Assembly (NCBI RefSeq): GCF_030811595.1
Contig: NZ_JAUSRB010000002.1
Span: forward strand, 5,270,001-5,334,000
DNA length: 64,000 nt
Direction of reading: 5' to 3'
Origin: Streptosporangium brasiliense
GTDB taxonomy: Bacteria; Actinomycetota; Actinomycetes; Streptosporangiales; Streptosporangiaceae
Below, piece by piece: positions 51,955 through 60,252 of this stretch (positions within the stretch are counted from its first letter, which is position 1; each line of letters opens with the position of its first letter). Under the pieces are notes generated by a model. The model was not told the DNA's origin. It made no database searches and saw only the letters and a list, made by a program, of their open reading frames with translations. The position numbers were made by a program, and so were the translations under genes.

Positions 51955-52940
51955 CCACGGTGAAAGACGTCGACGCCCGCGGCATGCAGCACTGCGAGAC
52001 GACGGCTCTGGGGGTGCTGCTGCGGCACCAAGGACTCGATCTGTCCGAGCCCATGCTCTTCGGCCTCGGCTCCGGTCTGTCCTTCATCTACTGGGACGGC
52101 AAGAACATGGACTTCCCCTTCCTCGGGGGACGGGTCAAGCCTTTCGACCTCACCAGGAACCTGGCCACCAGACTCGGGCTGGAACTCCTGGTCCAGGAGA
52201 CCACTTCCCCCCGCAGGGCATGGGAGAACGTGACAGCCCCCATCGACGCCGGCCGCCCCGTCGGACTGCAGCTCGACAGCTACCACCTGGATTACTTCGG
52301 GTCGAAGGTGCACTTCGGCGGTCATGTCGTCGCCATGTACGGCTATGACGACCACGACGCCTACCTGGTGGACACCGCCCAGCAGGGCGGAGCGGTGTCC
52401 ACCAGCCTGACCAGCATCGCCCAGGCCAGGGCCGCGCGCGGCCCGATGACCGCCAAGCACCGGTCCTTCACCCTCACCGTTCCGAGGAGCCTGCCCTCCC
52501 CGCGGGACCGGATCATTCCCGCCATCACCGCCTGTGCCGACGCTTTCCTCAACCCGCCCATCGCCAACCTGGGTCACCGTGGCATCGAGCGGGCCGGGAA
52601 GCTGGTACGCACCTGGCTCCAGCGGACCGACAACCCGCGACGGGACCTGCCTCAGGCCGCCCTCCTGATGGAGAAGGCCGGCACCGGCGGCGCCCTGTTC
52701 CGTAATCTCTACCGCGACTTCCTCGCCGACTGCACCCAACTGCTCGACAGCAGCCACCTGCGCACCGGCCACGGGCTGTACGCCGAGGCGGCCACCCTGT
52801 GGACGGGAGCCGCAGCATTGATCACAGAAGCCGGCGAATCAGGCGAGGCGCAGTATCTCGCGCAGGCGGGCACCGTCCTGTGCGATCTTTCACGCATAGA
52901 GCGCGAGGCCATGCAGGCGCTGAGCCGCCTGCGGGAGTGA
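51951..52940 (+). CDS. BtrH N-terminal domain / DUF4872-type protein
   Basis: A 329-residue protein with a BtrH-like N-terminal domain of papain/C39-like fold: MQHCETTALGVLLRHQGLDLSEPMLFGLG places a candidate catalytic Cys15, HFGGHVVAMYGYDDHDAYLVD gives His125 and a following Asp, as in the acyltransferase BtrH of butirosin biosynthesis. The C-terminal half (about 160-329) is helical and matches the DUF4872 pattern in order and composition. Its likely chemistry is acyl or aminoacyl transfer or amide cleavage; the substrate is unknown. ATG 51951 has AGGAG nine bases upstream and overlaps an upstream TGA (ATGA). The surroundings suggest an accessory locus. Confidence 0.78.
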   Translation: MTTVKDVDARGMQHCETTALGVLLRHQGLDLSEPMLFGLGSGLSFIYWDGKNMDFPFLGGRVKPFDLTRNLATRLGLELLVQETTSPRRAWENVTAPIDAGRPVGLQLDSYHLDYFGSKVHFGGHVVAMYGYDDHDAYLVDTAQQGGAVSTSLTSIAQARAARGPMTAKHRSFTLTVPRSLPSPRDRIIPAITACADAFLNPPIANLGHRGIERAGKLVRTWLQRTDNPRRDLPQAALLMEKAGTGGALFRNLYRDFLADCTQLLDSSHLRTGHGLYAEAATLWTGAAALITEAGESGEAQYLAQAGTVLCDLSRIEREAMQALSRLRE

Positions 52941-53192
52941 GACACCGAGCGGATCCAGCTCTGACGGTCCTCAAAGACCTTCACTATCGGAAGAGCTCTC
53001 TTCGCGCAGCTCCTGGCCCGCTCCGAGCATCGACGGCCCCGAGGGGGCGGGGATCATTTCCGGCACCCTCCTGGCGTCACGCGACGCCGGGGGAGTTCGA
53101 AGCCCTGCTCCGTTCGACACCAGCCCGACGGACCCCGTCGGAATCAACCGTCGAGGTGGTATGCCCCCGGTCCCCATCGAAGCCGGGGCGAT

Positions 53193-53861
53193 TCACCCCT
53201 GCTGGGTATCGGGCCGCCGACGCGCCATGAGAACTCCCCCGAGCGTGCTCTCGGCTGAGCTCAGAGTCATCTGCGCCTCGACCGTGAAGCCGGCGTCGTT
53301 GAGCCAGGCGGCCACTTGGTCAGGCCGGCGGCGATGAACGTAGACCCTCATCGGATGCTCCCCGTAGCCTTTGGTGATCAATCGGGACTCATCGCCCACG
53401 TGGAAGCCGAGCAGCAGTGGACCGTCGGGCCGCAACACTCGCTGGAAGTGCGTGAAGACCGCGCCGATCTCGTCGTCGGGAACGTGGATCAGCGAGTACC
53501 AGGCGACCAGACCGGCCATCGAGGCGTCGGCGAGTTCGAGGTCCGTCATGGAACCGACCTCGAACCGCAGGCCGGGGTGATCGCGCCGAGCTACCTCGAC
53601 CATCGCGGGCGACAGGTCGATCCCGAACGCGTCCACGCCCAGTTTTTGCAGGTAGGCCGTGATCCTCCCGGACCCGCATCCCACGTCCGCAACCGGCCCC
53701 CGGCCGGCGGTCCGCACCAGATCGGCGAACAGCGCCAGGAAGGCGCGTTCGTAGGGCGTTTGATCGAGCAGGTCGCGAACCCGGTCCGCATAACTTGCGG
53801 CGACGGTGTCGTAGGACGCCCGGGTGTCTGCCAACCAGCCCTCGGTGATCATGTCGGACAA
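53193..53861 (-). CDS. Class I SAM-dependent methyltransferase
   Basis: A 222-residue Rossmann-fold methyltransferase. Motif I is VADVGCGSGRITAYL (about 57-71), acidic loop FGIDLSPAMVEVAR near 80, motif III-like GLVAWYSLIHVPDDE near 115, and a late strand VYVHRRRPDQVAAWL. The acceptor is unknown; the type is common among small-molecule methyltransferases. It is convergent with the BtrH-like gene, whose stop is 252 bases away; that gap holds no gene that I can support. Confidence 0.88.
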   Translation of the reverse strand: MSDMITEGWLADTRASYDTVAASYADRVRDLLDQTPYERAFLALFADLVRTAGRGPVADVGCGSGRITAYLQKLGVDAFGIDLSPAMVEVARRDHPGLRFEVGSMTDLELADASMAGLVAWYSLIHVPDDEIGAVFTHFQRVLRPDGPLLLGFHVGDESRLITKGYGEHPMRVYVHRRRPDQVAAWLNDAGFTVEAQMTLSSAESTLGGVLMARRRPDTQQG

Positions 53862-54074
53862 GATAGCTCAAGTGGCCAAGGGTGCACACCGCTTCTCCGG
53901 AAGCACGTGCTCCCCACCCGCTGGTGATCGTCACGCACTGTCACCACCTCACGGACCTTGATCCAGATCCTGACGCGTCCGGCCGTCGCCGGCGCCGGGA
54001 CCGTCCACGGCGCCTTCACCGACGACAGGTCGGCTCGGAGGGCTCCGGGGGGCTCAGGGCAGGCCGGGGAGGGC

Positions 54075-54848
54075 TCAGGGGGAGGAGAGCCGTCCCAGGG
54101 ACGAGGGGATCTTCGAGGCGGACGCCCTGTCCAGCAGGAACAGCGTCCCCTGCCGGCCGCGCGCACCCGCCGCCGGGACCTGTACCGGACCCGAGTCCGA
54201 CAGCGCCAGCCGTACGGCTCCCGCCTTCTCCTCGCCGGCGGCGATCACCCACACCTCACGCGCCCCCTGGATGACCGGCAGCGTGAGCGAGATGCGGGTG
54301 GGCGGGGGCTTGGGAGCGCCGTGCACCGCCACCACCGGGCGCGTCTCGTACAGGGCCGGCATGCCCGGGAACAGCGAGGCCACGTGGCTGTCCGGGCCCA
54401 TGCCCAGCATCATGACGTCGAACGACGGCGCCGGGCCGTGGTCTTCCGGACGTGCGGCCCGGCGCAGCTCCTCGGCGTAGGCCTCGGCGGACTCCTCGGC
54501 GGTCATGCCCGAATCGGGGCCGCGCATCACGTGGACGCGGGCGGGGTCGACGTCGACGTGGTCGAGGAGGGCCTTGCGGGCGCCGGTCTCGTTGCGCTCG
54601 GGGTGGCCGGAGGGCAGGAAGCGCTCGTCGCCCCACCAGATGTCCAGGTTGCGCCAGTCGATGGCGTCGCGGGCGGGGCTGGCGGCGATCTCGGCCAACG
54701 TGGCGATGCCGATGGTGCCGCCGGTCAGCACCAGCGAGGCCGAGCCCTTGCCCGACTGCACGTCGACCGTGCGGGTGATCACCCGGGCGGCGGCGGCCTT
54801 GGCGAGCATGTCGGCGTCGCGGTGGATGATCACGGTGGGAACGCTCAC
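54075..54848 (-). CDS. pgl: 6-phosphogluconolactonase
   Basis: A 257-residue DevB-type lactonase that hydrolyses 6-phosphogluconolactone to 6-phosphogluconate, the second step of the oxidative pentose phosphate pathway. GGTIGIATL is near 40, IWWGDERFLPSGHPERN near 70-86, and MLGMGPDSHVASLFPG near 152 is the active-site motif, with Ser where the family usually has Gly (GPDGH). It is the last gene of the reverse-strand zwf-opcA-pgl segment. GTG 54848 is preceded by a weak GAGAG site; 69 bases separate it from opcA. Confidence 0.94.
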   Translation of the reverse strand: MSVPTVIIHRDADMLAKAAAARVITRTVDVQSGKGSASLVLTGGTIGIATLAEIAASPARDAIDWRNLDIWWGDERFLPSGHPERNETGARKALLDHVDVDPARVHVMRGPDSGMTAEESAEAYAEELRRAARPEDHGPAPSFDVMMLGMGPDSHVASLFPGMPALYETRPVVAVHGAPKPPPTRISLTLPVIQGAREVWVIAAGEEKAGAVRLALSDSGPVQVPAAGARGRQGTLFLLDRASASKIPSSLGRLSSP

Positions 54849-54917
54849 GGGGACTTCTCTCTCGACGGGCTTCGATGAAAAGGAGCGCCCCGCGGACGAC
54901 CGCGGGGCGCTCACAGG

Positions 54918-55829
54918 TCAGGACCTGTGCGTCCGGGCGAGCCGCCGGATCGCGGCCGCGTAGATCTCGTCGGGGTCCAGCCGCCGGAGCTCCTCGGCGA
55001 GCAGCTCCGACGTCGGGCGGCGGATCAGGGCGACCCGCCGGTCCGGCTGGCCCGGCCGGGACAGGGTGGCCAGGCGGCCGTCGCCCCGGTTGATGGAGAT
55101 GTCGCCGTCGGGGGTGGCCAGCTTGACCGCGGTCAGGCCGGGACCCGCCGACTCGGAGACCTTCACCTGGGCGCCCAGGCGCTCGCTGAGCCAGGCCCCC
55201 AGCAGAAGGGCGCTGGCGTGGCCGGGCACGGCCGCCACCTCGCCCTTCTTGACCTTGCCCACCGTCTGGTCGAACGCGGCGGCCAGCAGGCTCCGCCACG
55301 ACGTCAGCCGGGTCCAGGCCAGGTCGGTGTCGCCGGGGACGTAGCCGCGGGCCCGGCTGGTGATCGCCTGCACCGAGTCGGCCGCCGACCGGGCGTCGAC
55401 GATGCGGCGCTGGGCGAGCATGCCGATCGGGTCCTTGGCGGGCACCTCCGGGCAGTCGCCCGGCCACCAGGCCACCACCGGGGTGTCGGTGAGCAGCAGC
55501 GGCCCGACCACCGATTCGGCGTGCTCGGTGAGCTCGCCGTACAGGCGCAGCAGGATCACCTCGCCCGGGGTGGACTCGCCGAAGCGCAGCTCGGCGTCGA
55601 GCCGGTTGGGCTCCTGCGGGTCGCGGGGGATGACGACCAGTATCCGGGAGGGGTGCTCCCTGGCCGCCTCGGTCGCGGCCCGGACCGCGTCGTACTGGTT
55701 GCTCTCGTCGCTGATCACCACCAGGGTCAGCACCATGCCGACCGCGGGGGTGCCCATCTGGTGGCGCAGCTGGGTGAGCTGTGAGGAGATCTTCGACGCG
55801 GTCGTGTCGCTGAGCATGAAGCTCGCCAT
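54918..55829 (-). CDS. opcA: Glucose-6-phosphate dehydrogenase assembly protein OpcA
   Basis: A 303-residue OpcA, needed in cyanobacteria and actinobacteria for full G6PD activity. The family text VVAWWPGDCPEVPAKDPIGMLAQRRIVDA is near 115-145, and RLTSWRSLLAAAFDQ near 170. ATG 55829 follows the zwf stop TAA without a gap and has GGAGG 8-9 bases upstream. Being coupled to zwf matches its role as a partner of that enzyme. Confidence 0.95.
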   Translation of the reverse strand: MASFMLSDTTASKISSQLTQLRHQMGTPAVGMVLTLVVISDESNQYDAVRAATEAAREHPSRILVVIPRDPQEPNRLDAELRFGESTPGEVILLRLYGELTEHAESVVGPLLLTDTPVVAWWPGDCPEVPAKDPIGMLAQRRIVDARSAADSVQAITSRARGYVPGDTDLAWTRLTSWRSLLAAAFDQTVGKVKKGEVAAVPGHASALLLGAWLSERLGAQVKVSESAGPGLTAVKLATPDGDISINRGDGRLATLSRPGQPDRRVALIRRPTSELLAEELRRLDPDEIYAAAIRRLARTHRS

Positions 55830-57512
55830 TTACAACCTCCTCCACGCGCGTCCGTCGCGGGCCATCATCTCGTCGGCCGACTTGGGACCCCAGGTGCCCG
55901 CCGGATACTCCTCCGGCGGTCCCTGGGAGGCCCAGAACTCCTCGATCGGGTCGAGGATCTTCCACGACAGCTCGACCTCGCGCTGGTGCGGGAAGAGCGG
56001 CGGGTCGCCGATCAGCACGTCCAGCAGCAGCCGCTCGTAGGCCTCGGGGGAGGACTCCATGAACGACTCGCCGTAGGCGAAGTCCATCGAGACGTCCCGG
56101 ACCTCCATGGCGGTGCCGGGCACCTTGGAGCCGAACCGCACCGTGATGCCCTCATCCGGCTGGACCCGGATGACCAGGGCGTTCTGCCCCAGGATCTCGG
56201 TGTCGTCCTTGCTGAAGGGCAGGTGCGGCGCGCGCTGGAACACCACGGCGACCTCCGTCACCCGGCGGCTCAGCCGCTTGCCGGTGCGCAGGTAGAACGG
56301 CACCCCGGCCCAGCGCCGGTTGGCGATCTCCAGCTTGATGGCGGCGTAGGTCTCGGTGATGGAGTCCGGCGGGATGCCCTCCTCCTGGGTGTAGCCGACG
56401 ACCGGCTCGCCCCCCTGCCAGCCCGACGCGTAGCGGCCGCGCGCGGTGGCCTCCGCCAGGTCGTGCGGCAGCTGCACGGCTTTGAGGACCTTCTCCTTCT
56501 CCCGGCGCAGCGAGTTGGCCTCGAACGACGTCGGGTCCTCCATGGCCACCAGGGCCAGCAGTTGGAGCAGGTGGTTCTGGATCACGTCCCGGGCCGCGCC
56601 GATGCCGTCGTAGTAACCCGCCCGGCCGCCGATGCCGATGTCCTCGGCCATCGTGATCTGGACGTGGTCGACGTAGCTCCGGTTCCAGATCGGCTCGAAC
56701 AGGTTGTTGGCGAAGCGCAGCGCCAGGATGTTCTGGACGGTCTCCTTGCCCAGGTAGTGGTCGATGCGGAACACCGAGCTCTCCGGGAAGACCGCGCTGG
56801 TGATCGCGTTGAGCTCCTGGGCGCTCTTCAGGTCGTGCCCGAATGGCTTCTCGATCACCACCCGGCGCCAGGACCCCTCGGGGCCGTGCGCCAGCCCGGT
56901 CCGCTTGAGCTGCTCGACCACGACCGGGAAGAACTTCGGCGGGACCGACAGGTAGAAACCGTAGTTGCCGCCGGTGCCCCGGGTCTGGTCGATCTCCTTG
57001 AGCATCATGGCCAGCGCGTCGAACGCGCCGTCGTCGGTGAACTCGCCCGGGCAGAAGAAGATGCCCTCCGACAGCTGCTTCCAGACCTCCTCGCGGAAGG
57101 GCGTGCGCGCGTGCTCCTTGACGGCGTCATGGGTGAGCTGCGCGAAGTCCTGGTCCTTCCAGTCGCGGCGGGCGAAGCCGACCAGGGAGAAGCCCGGGGG
57201 CAGCAGCCCCCGGTTCGCCAGGTCGTAGATCGCCGGCAGCAGCTTCTTGCGCGCCAGGTCGCCCGTCACGCCGAACAGCACCAGCACGCACGGCCCCGCC
57301 ACCCGCGGCAGCCGCTTGTCGCGCGGGTCGCGCAGCGGGTTGGTCCGCACCACCTCCTCGGTGGTGGCGGCGGTCGCGGCCGCCGAGGCGACGGTCACCG
57401 ACTCCTCGGCGTGCGCCCCGGCCGCCGGCAGGCCGTCGGCCTGCGCGGCGTCCGTCGGGGTGGTCTCGGGCTCGGCCGTGTCGGCCTGCGCCGTCGAGCG
57501 TTCCTTGGCCAT
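55830..57512 (-). CDS. zwf: Glucose-6-phosphate 1-dehydrogenase with N-terminal extension
   Basis: A 560-residue G6PD, making NADPH and 6-phosphogluconolactone. The NADP loop is VLFGVTGDLARKKLLPAIYD near 80, the active-site motif RIDHYLGKETVQNILALRFAN near 250, with further family text to the end. The first about 55 residues (Ala/Thr/Glu-rich) are extra; most relatives begin near NPLRDPRDKRLPR. ATG 57512 is kept because it has GGGAGG five bases upstream and directly follows the pgi stop. The internal GTG codons near 57350 have a ribosome-like sequence too close to work well. The reading frame is intact. Confidence 0.95.
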   Translation of the reverse strand: MAKERSTAQADTAEPETTPTDAAQADGLPAAGAHAEESVTVASAAATAATTEEVVRTNPLRDPRDKRLPRVAGPCVLVLFGVTGDLARKKLLPAIYDLANRGLLPPGFSLVGFARRDWKDQDFAQLTHDAVKEHARTPFREEVWKQLSEGIFFCPGEFTDDGAFDALAMMLKEIDQTRGTGGNYGFYLSVPPKFFPVVVEQLKRTGLAHGPEGSWRRVVIEKPFGHDLKSAQELNAITSAVFPESSVFRIDHYLGKETVQNILALRFANNLFEPIWNRSYVDHVQITMAEDIGIGGRAGYYDGIGAARDVIQNHLLQLLALVAMEDPTSFEANSLRREKEKVLKAVQLPHDLAEATARGRYASGWQGGEPVVGYTQEEGIPPDSITETYAAIKLEIANRRWAGVPFYLRTGKRLSRRVTEVAVVFQRAPHLPFSKDDTEILGQNALVIRVQPDEGITVRFGSKVPGTAMEVRDVSMDFAYGESFMESSPEAYERLLLDVLIGDPPLFPHQREVELSWKILDPIEEFWASQGPPEEYPAGTWGPKSADEMMARDGRAWRRL

Positions 57513-59141
57513 TCAGACCTCCCGCGCTGCCGCGAGCAGGCGCGCGACACCGGCCGCGCGATCGGTCAGGTGCAGCCGTACGGTGGGACGCCCGCGCTTG
57601 GCCAGCGCGCCCTGGTCTCCCAGAGCCTGCGCGAGCTGGAGGCGGCCCAGGGTGTAGGGCCTGCCGGGCACCTCGACGTCCTCCTCCACGGCCCCGGTGA
57701 TCTGCAGGAACACGCCGTTCTGCGGACCACCCTTGTGGTACTGGCCGGTGGAGTGCAGGAACCGGGGACCCCAGCCGAAGGTGATCGGCCGCTCGGTCCG
57801 GACCGCGAGCTGCGCGCGCAGCGTGGCCGGGTCGGCCGCGCTCCACGCGTCGGTCATCTCCTCGAACGAGGCGCCCTCGGCGTGGGGGGCGTCGAAGGCC
57901 GCCTCCCGGTCGAGGTAGGCCATGATCGCGAGATAGCCGTCGCCGGGGACGGCCTCCAGCAGCTGGGTGAACACCTCGGACAGGTCCTTGGGGGCCTCCG
58001 GGCCGGGCAGCTCGCCGTAGACCTCGACCGGGCCGTCGACCAGGATCGGGGTGCCGACCGGCAGCTCCGTCCGGTCCAGCAGCTCGCCGGTGTTCTCCTT
58101 GGACTCGGCCACGTTCGGCTGGTCGAACGGGTTGATGCCCAGGACGCGGCCGGCGACGGCCGTGGCGTACTCCCAGACGAGGAACTGCGCGCCCAGCGGC
58201 CCGCTGACGGTCACGGCGCCGTCGGAGTCGATCCCGGCGACCAGCTCGTCCTCGGCCTCGCCCGGGTCGGCGCCGACGATCGGCAGGATGCCCTTGCCGT
58301 TCTTGCCGGTGGACTCGGCGACCAGCTGCTCGATCCAGTCGGGCAGACCGTTGATCTCCGAGAGGCTGTCCTCCAGCACGAGCTTGTCGCGGCCGGCGAC
58401 CGCGGCGGCGCCCAGGGCGGCGCCGAGGTCCAGGCCGGGGTTGCCCTCGGCCTGCGCGAGCAGCGGCTGCACCGCGGCCGCGTCGTCCAGCAACTGCTGG
58501 ACGTCGGCCCCGGCCAGCGCGCTGGGCACCAGGCCGAAGGCCGACAGGGCGCTGTAGCGGCCGCCCACGTCGGGGTCGGCCAGGAAGACCCGGTAGCCCG
58601 CCTCCGCGGCGGTCTGCTCCAGCGGCGAGCCCGGGTCGGTGACCACGACGATCCGCTCGGCCGGGTCGATCCCCGCCTCGCGGAAGGCCTTCTCGTAGAT
58701 CCGCCGGTGGCTGTCGGTCTCGACCGTGCCGCCGCTCTTGCTGGCGACCACCACGATCGTGCGCTCCAGGCGGTCCTCCAGCGCCCTGCGCACCTGACCG
58801 GGGTCGGTGGTGTCGAGCACGGTCAGCGGCACGTCGGCGGTGGCACAGATGACCTCCGGGGCGAGCGAGGAGCCGCCCATGCCCGCCAGGACCACGTGGT
58901 CCAGGCCCTCCGCGCGGACCCGCTCGACGAGCTTGCCGATCTCCGGCAGCAGCTCCCTGCTGGTCCGCGGGAGGCCGAGCCAGCCGAGGCGGATCGCCGC
59001 CTCGGGCTGGGCCTCCGGACCCCACAGGGCGGGGTCGCCGGCGGCCAGGGCCGCGGGCACCCCTTCGGCGGCCAGCCGCCGGGCCGTCTCAGCGGCCTGT
59101 TCGGCCAGGCGCTCCTCGCTGAACGTCACGGACACTGACAT
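57513..59141 (-). CDS. pgi: Glucose-6-phosphate isomerase
   Basis: A 542-residue Pgi of the type placed in actinobacterial pentose phosphate operons. VVLAGMGGSSLAPEV is near 78, VVASKSGGTVETDS near 125 (sugar isomerase domain), with GPQNGVFLQITGAV near 495. It interconverts glucose-6-phosphate and fructose-6-phosphate, so the operon can recycle hexose phosphate into the oxidative branch. ATG 59141 (MSVSVTFSEE) is the family start; the longer frame upstream runs through tal and is rejected. Five bases separate it from the tal stop. Confidence 0.93.
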   Translation of the reverse strand: MSVSVTFSEERLAEQAAETARRLAAEGVPAALAAGDPALWGPEAQPEAAIRLGWLGLPRTSRELLPEIGKLVERVRAEGLDHVVLAGMGGSSLAPEVICATADVPLTVLDTTDPGQVRRALEDRLERTIVVVASKSGGTVETDSHRRIYEKAFREAGIDPAERIVVVTDPGSPLEQTAAEAGYRVFLADPDVGGRYSALSAFGLVPSALAGADVQQLLDDAAAVQPLLAQAEGNPGLDLGAALGAAAVAGRDKLVLEDSLSEINGLPDWIEQLVAESTGKNGKGILPIVGADPGEAEDELVAGIDSDGAVTVSGPLGAQFLVWEYATAVAGRVLGINPFDQPNVAESKENTGELLDRTELPVGTPILVDGPVEVYGELPGPEAPKDLSEVFTQLLEAVPGDGYLAIMAYLDREAAFDAPHAEGASFEEMTDAWSAADPATLRAQLAVRTERPITFGWGPRFLHSTGQYHKGGPQNGVFLQITGAVEEDVEVPGRPYTLGRLQLAQALGDQGALAKRGRPTVRLHLTDRAAGVARLLAAAREV

Positions 59142-59146
59142 ATGGT

Positions 59147-60250
59147 TCACGCCTTCCGCAGTTCGGCGGAGACGGTGGCCAGGAGCTCGTTCCAGGACGC
59201 TTCGAACTTCTCCACGCCCTCCTCCTCCAGCACCCTCACCACGTCGTCGTAGTCGATGCCCACCTCCTTGAGAGCGGCCATGGTGTTCCAGGCGTCCTCG
59301 TAGGAGGGACGGATGGTGTCGCCGTCGATCCGGCCGTGGCCGGCCACGGCGTCGAGGGTCTTCTCCGGCATCGTGTTGACCGTGCCCGAGGTGACGAGCT
59401 CGTCGACGTAGAGGGTGTCGGGGTAGCTCGGGTCCTTGGTGCCGGTGGAGGCCCACAGCGGGCGCTGCGGACGGGCCCCGGCCGCGGCCAGCGCCTGCCA
59501 GCGCGGAGAGTTGACCACATCCTCGAAGGCGGCGAAGGCGAGGCGGGCGTTGGCGATGGCCGCCTTGCCCTTGAGCGCCTTGGCCTCGGGCGTGCCGGTC
59601 TTCTCCAGGCGCTTGTCGATCTCGCTGTCCACGCGGCTGACGAAGAACGAGGCCACCGACTCGATGCGGGCCAGGTCCAGGCCGTTGGCCTGCGCGCGCT
59701 CCAGGCCCGTCAGCCAGGCGTCCATCACGGCGCGGTAGCGCTCCAGGGAGAAGATCAGCGTGACGTTGACGCTGATGCCCTCGGAGATCGCCTGGGTGAT
59801 CGCGGGCAGACCCTCGACCGTGGCCGGGATCTTGATGAACAGGTTGGGACGGTCGACCATCCACCACAGCGCGCGCGCCTCGGCGACGGTCTTGTCGGTC
59901 TCCCTGGCCAGGCGGGGGTCCACCTCGATGGAGACCCGGCCGTCCACGCCGCCGGTGGCGTCGTAGACCGGCCTGAGCACGTCGGCGGCCCAGCGGATGT
60001 CGTAGGTGGTGATGGCGCGCACCGCCTCCTCGACGTCCACCCCGCGCACCGACAGGTCGTGGAGCTGGCTGTCGTAGGCGTCACCCTTGCTCAGCGCCGA
60101 GGCGAAGATCGTCGGGTTGGAGGTGACACCGACCACGTGCTTGTCGCGGATCAGCGACTCCAGGTTGCCGGTGCGCAGGCGCTCGCGGCTGATGTCGTCC
60201 AGCCAGATGGAGACACCCTGCTCGGAGAGCTTCTTAAGGATCTCACTCAT
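59147..60250 (-). CDS. tal: Transaldolase
   Basis: A 367-residue transaldolase of the non-oxidative pentose phosphate pathway, transferring a three-carbon unit from sedoheptulose-7-phosphate. GVTSNPTIFASAL is near 41-53, and the Schiff-base Lys140 is in NLFIKIPATVEG; WASTGTKDPSYPDTLYV lies near 267. ATG 60250 starts two bases after the tkt stop. Length and motifs are typical of the actinobacterial long form. Confidence 0.96.
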   Translation of the reverse strand: MSEILKKLSEQGVSIWLDDISRERLRTGNLESLIRDKHVVGVTSNPTIFASALSKGDAYDSQLHDLSVRGVDVEEAVRAITTYDIRWAADVLRPVYDATGGVDGRVSIEVDPRLARETDKTVAEARALWWMVDRPNLFIKIPATVEGLPAITQAISEGISVNVTLIFSLERYRAVMDAWLTGLERAQANGLDLARIESVASFFVSRVDSEIDKRLEKTGTPEAKALKGKAAIANARLAFAAFEDVVNSPRWQALAAAGARPQRPLWASTGTKDPSYPDTLYVDELVTSGTVNTMPEKTLDAVAGHGRIDGDTIRPSYEDAWNTMAALKEVGIDYDDVVRVLEEEGVEKFEASWNELLATVSAELRKA

Positions 60251-60252
60251 GA

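Noticed and set aside
53085..53110. GAGTTCGAAGCCC resembling a tRNA T-loop
   Set aside because: The flanking bases do not form a 5-bp T stem, and no anticodon or acceptor stem can be folded around it.
55986..59138. 1050-codon plus-strand frame opposite zwf and pgi
   Set aside because: It is antisense to two complete genes and lacks any recognisable domain; the length follows from high GC content.
59142..59867. Longer pgi reading frame extending upstream into tal
   Set aside because: The extra 240 codons lie out of frame inside the well-supported transaldolase gene and have no similarity to Pgi.
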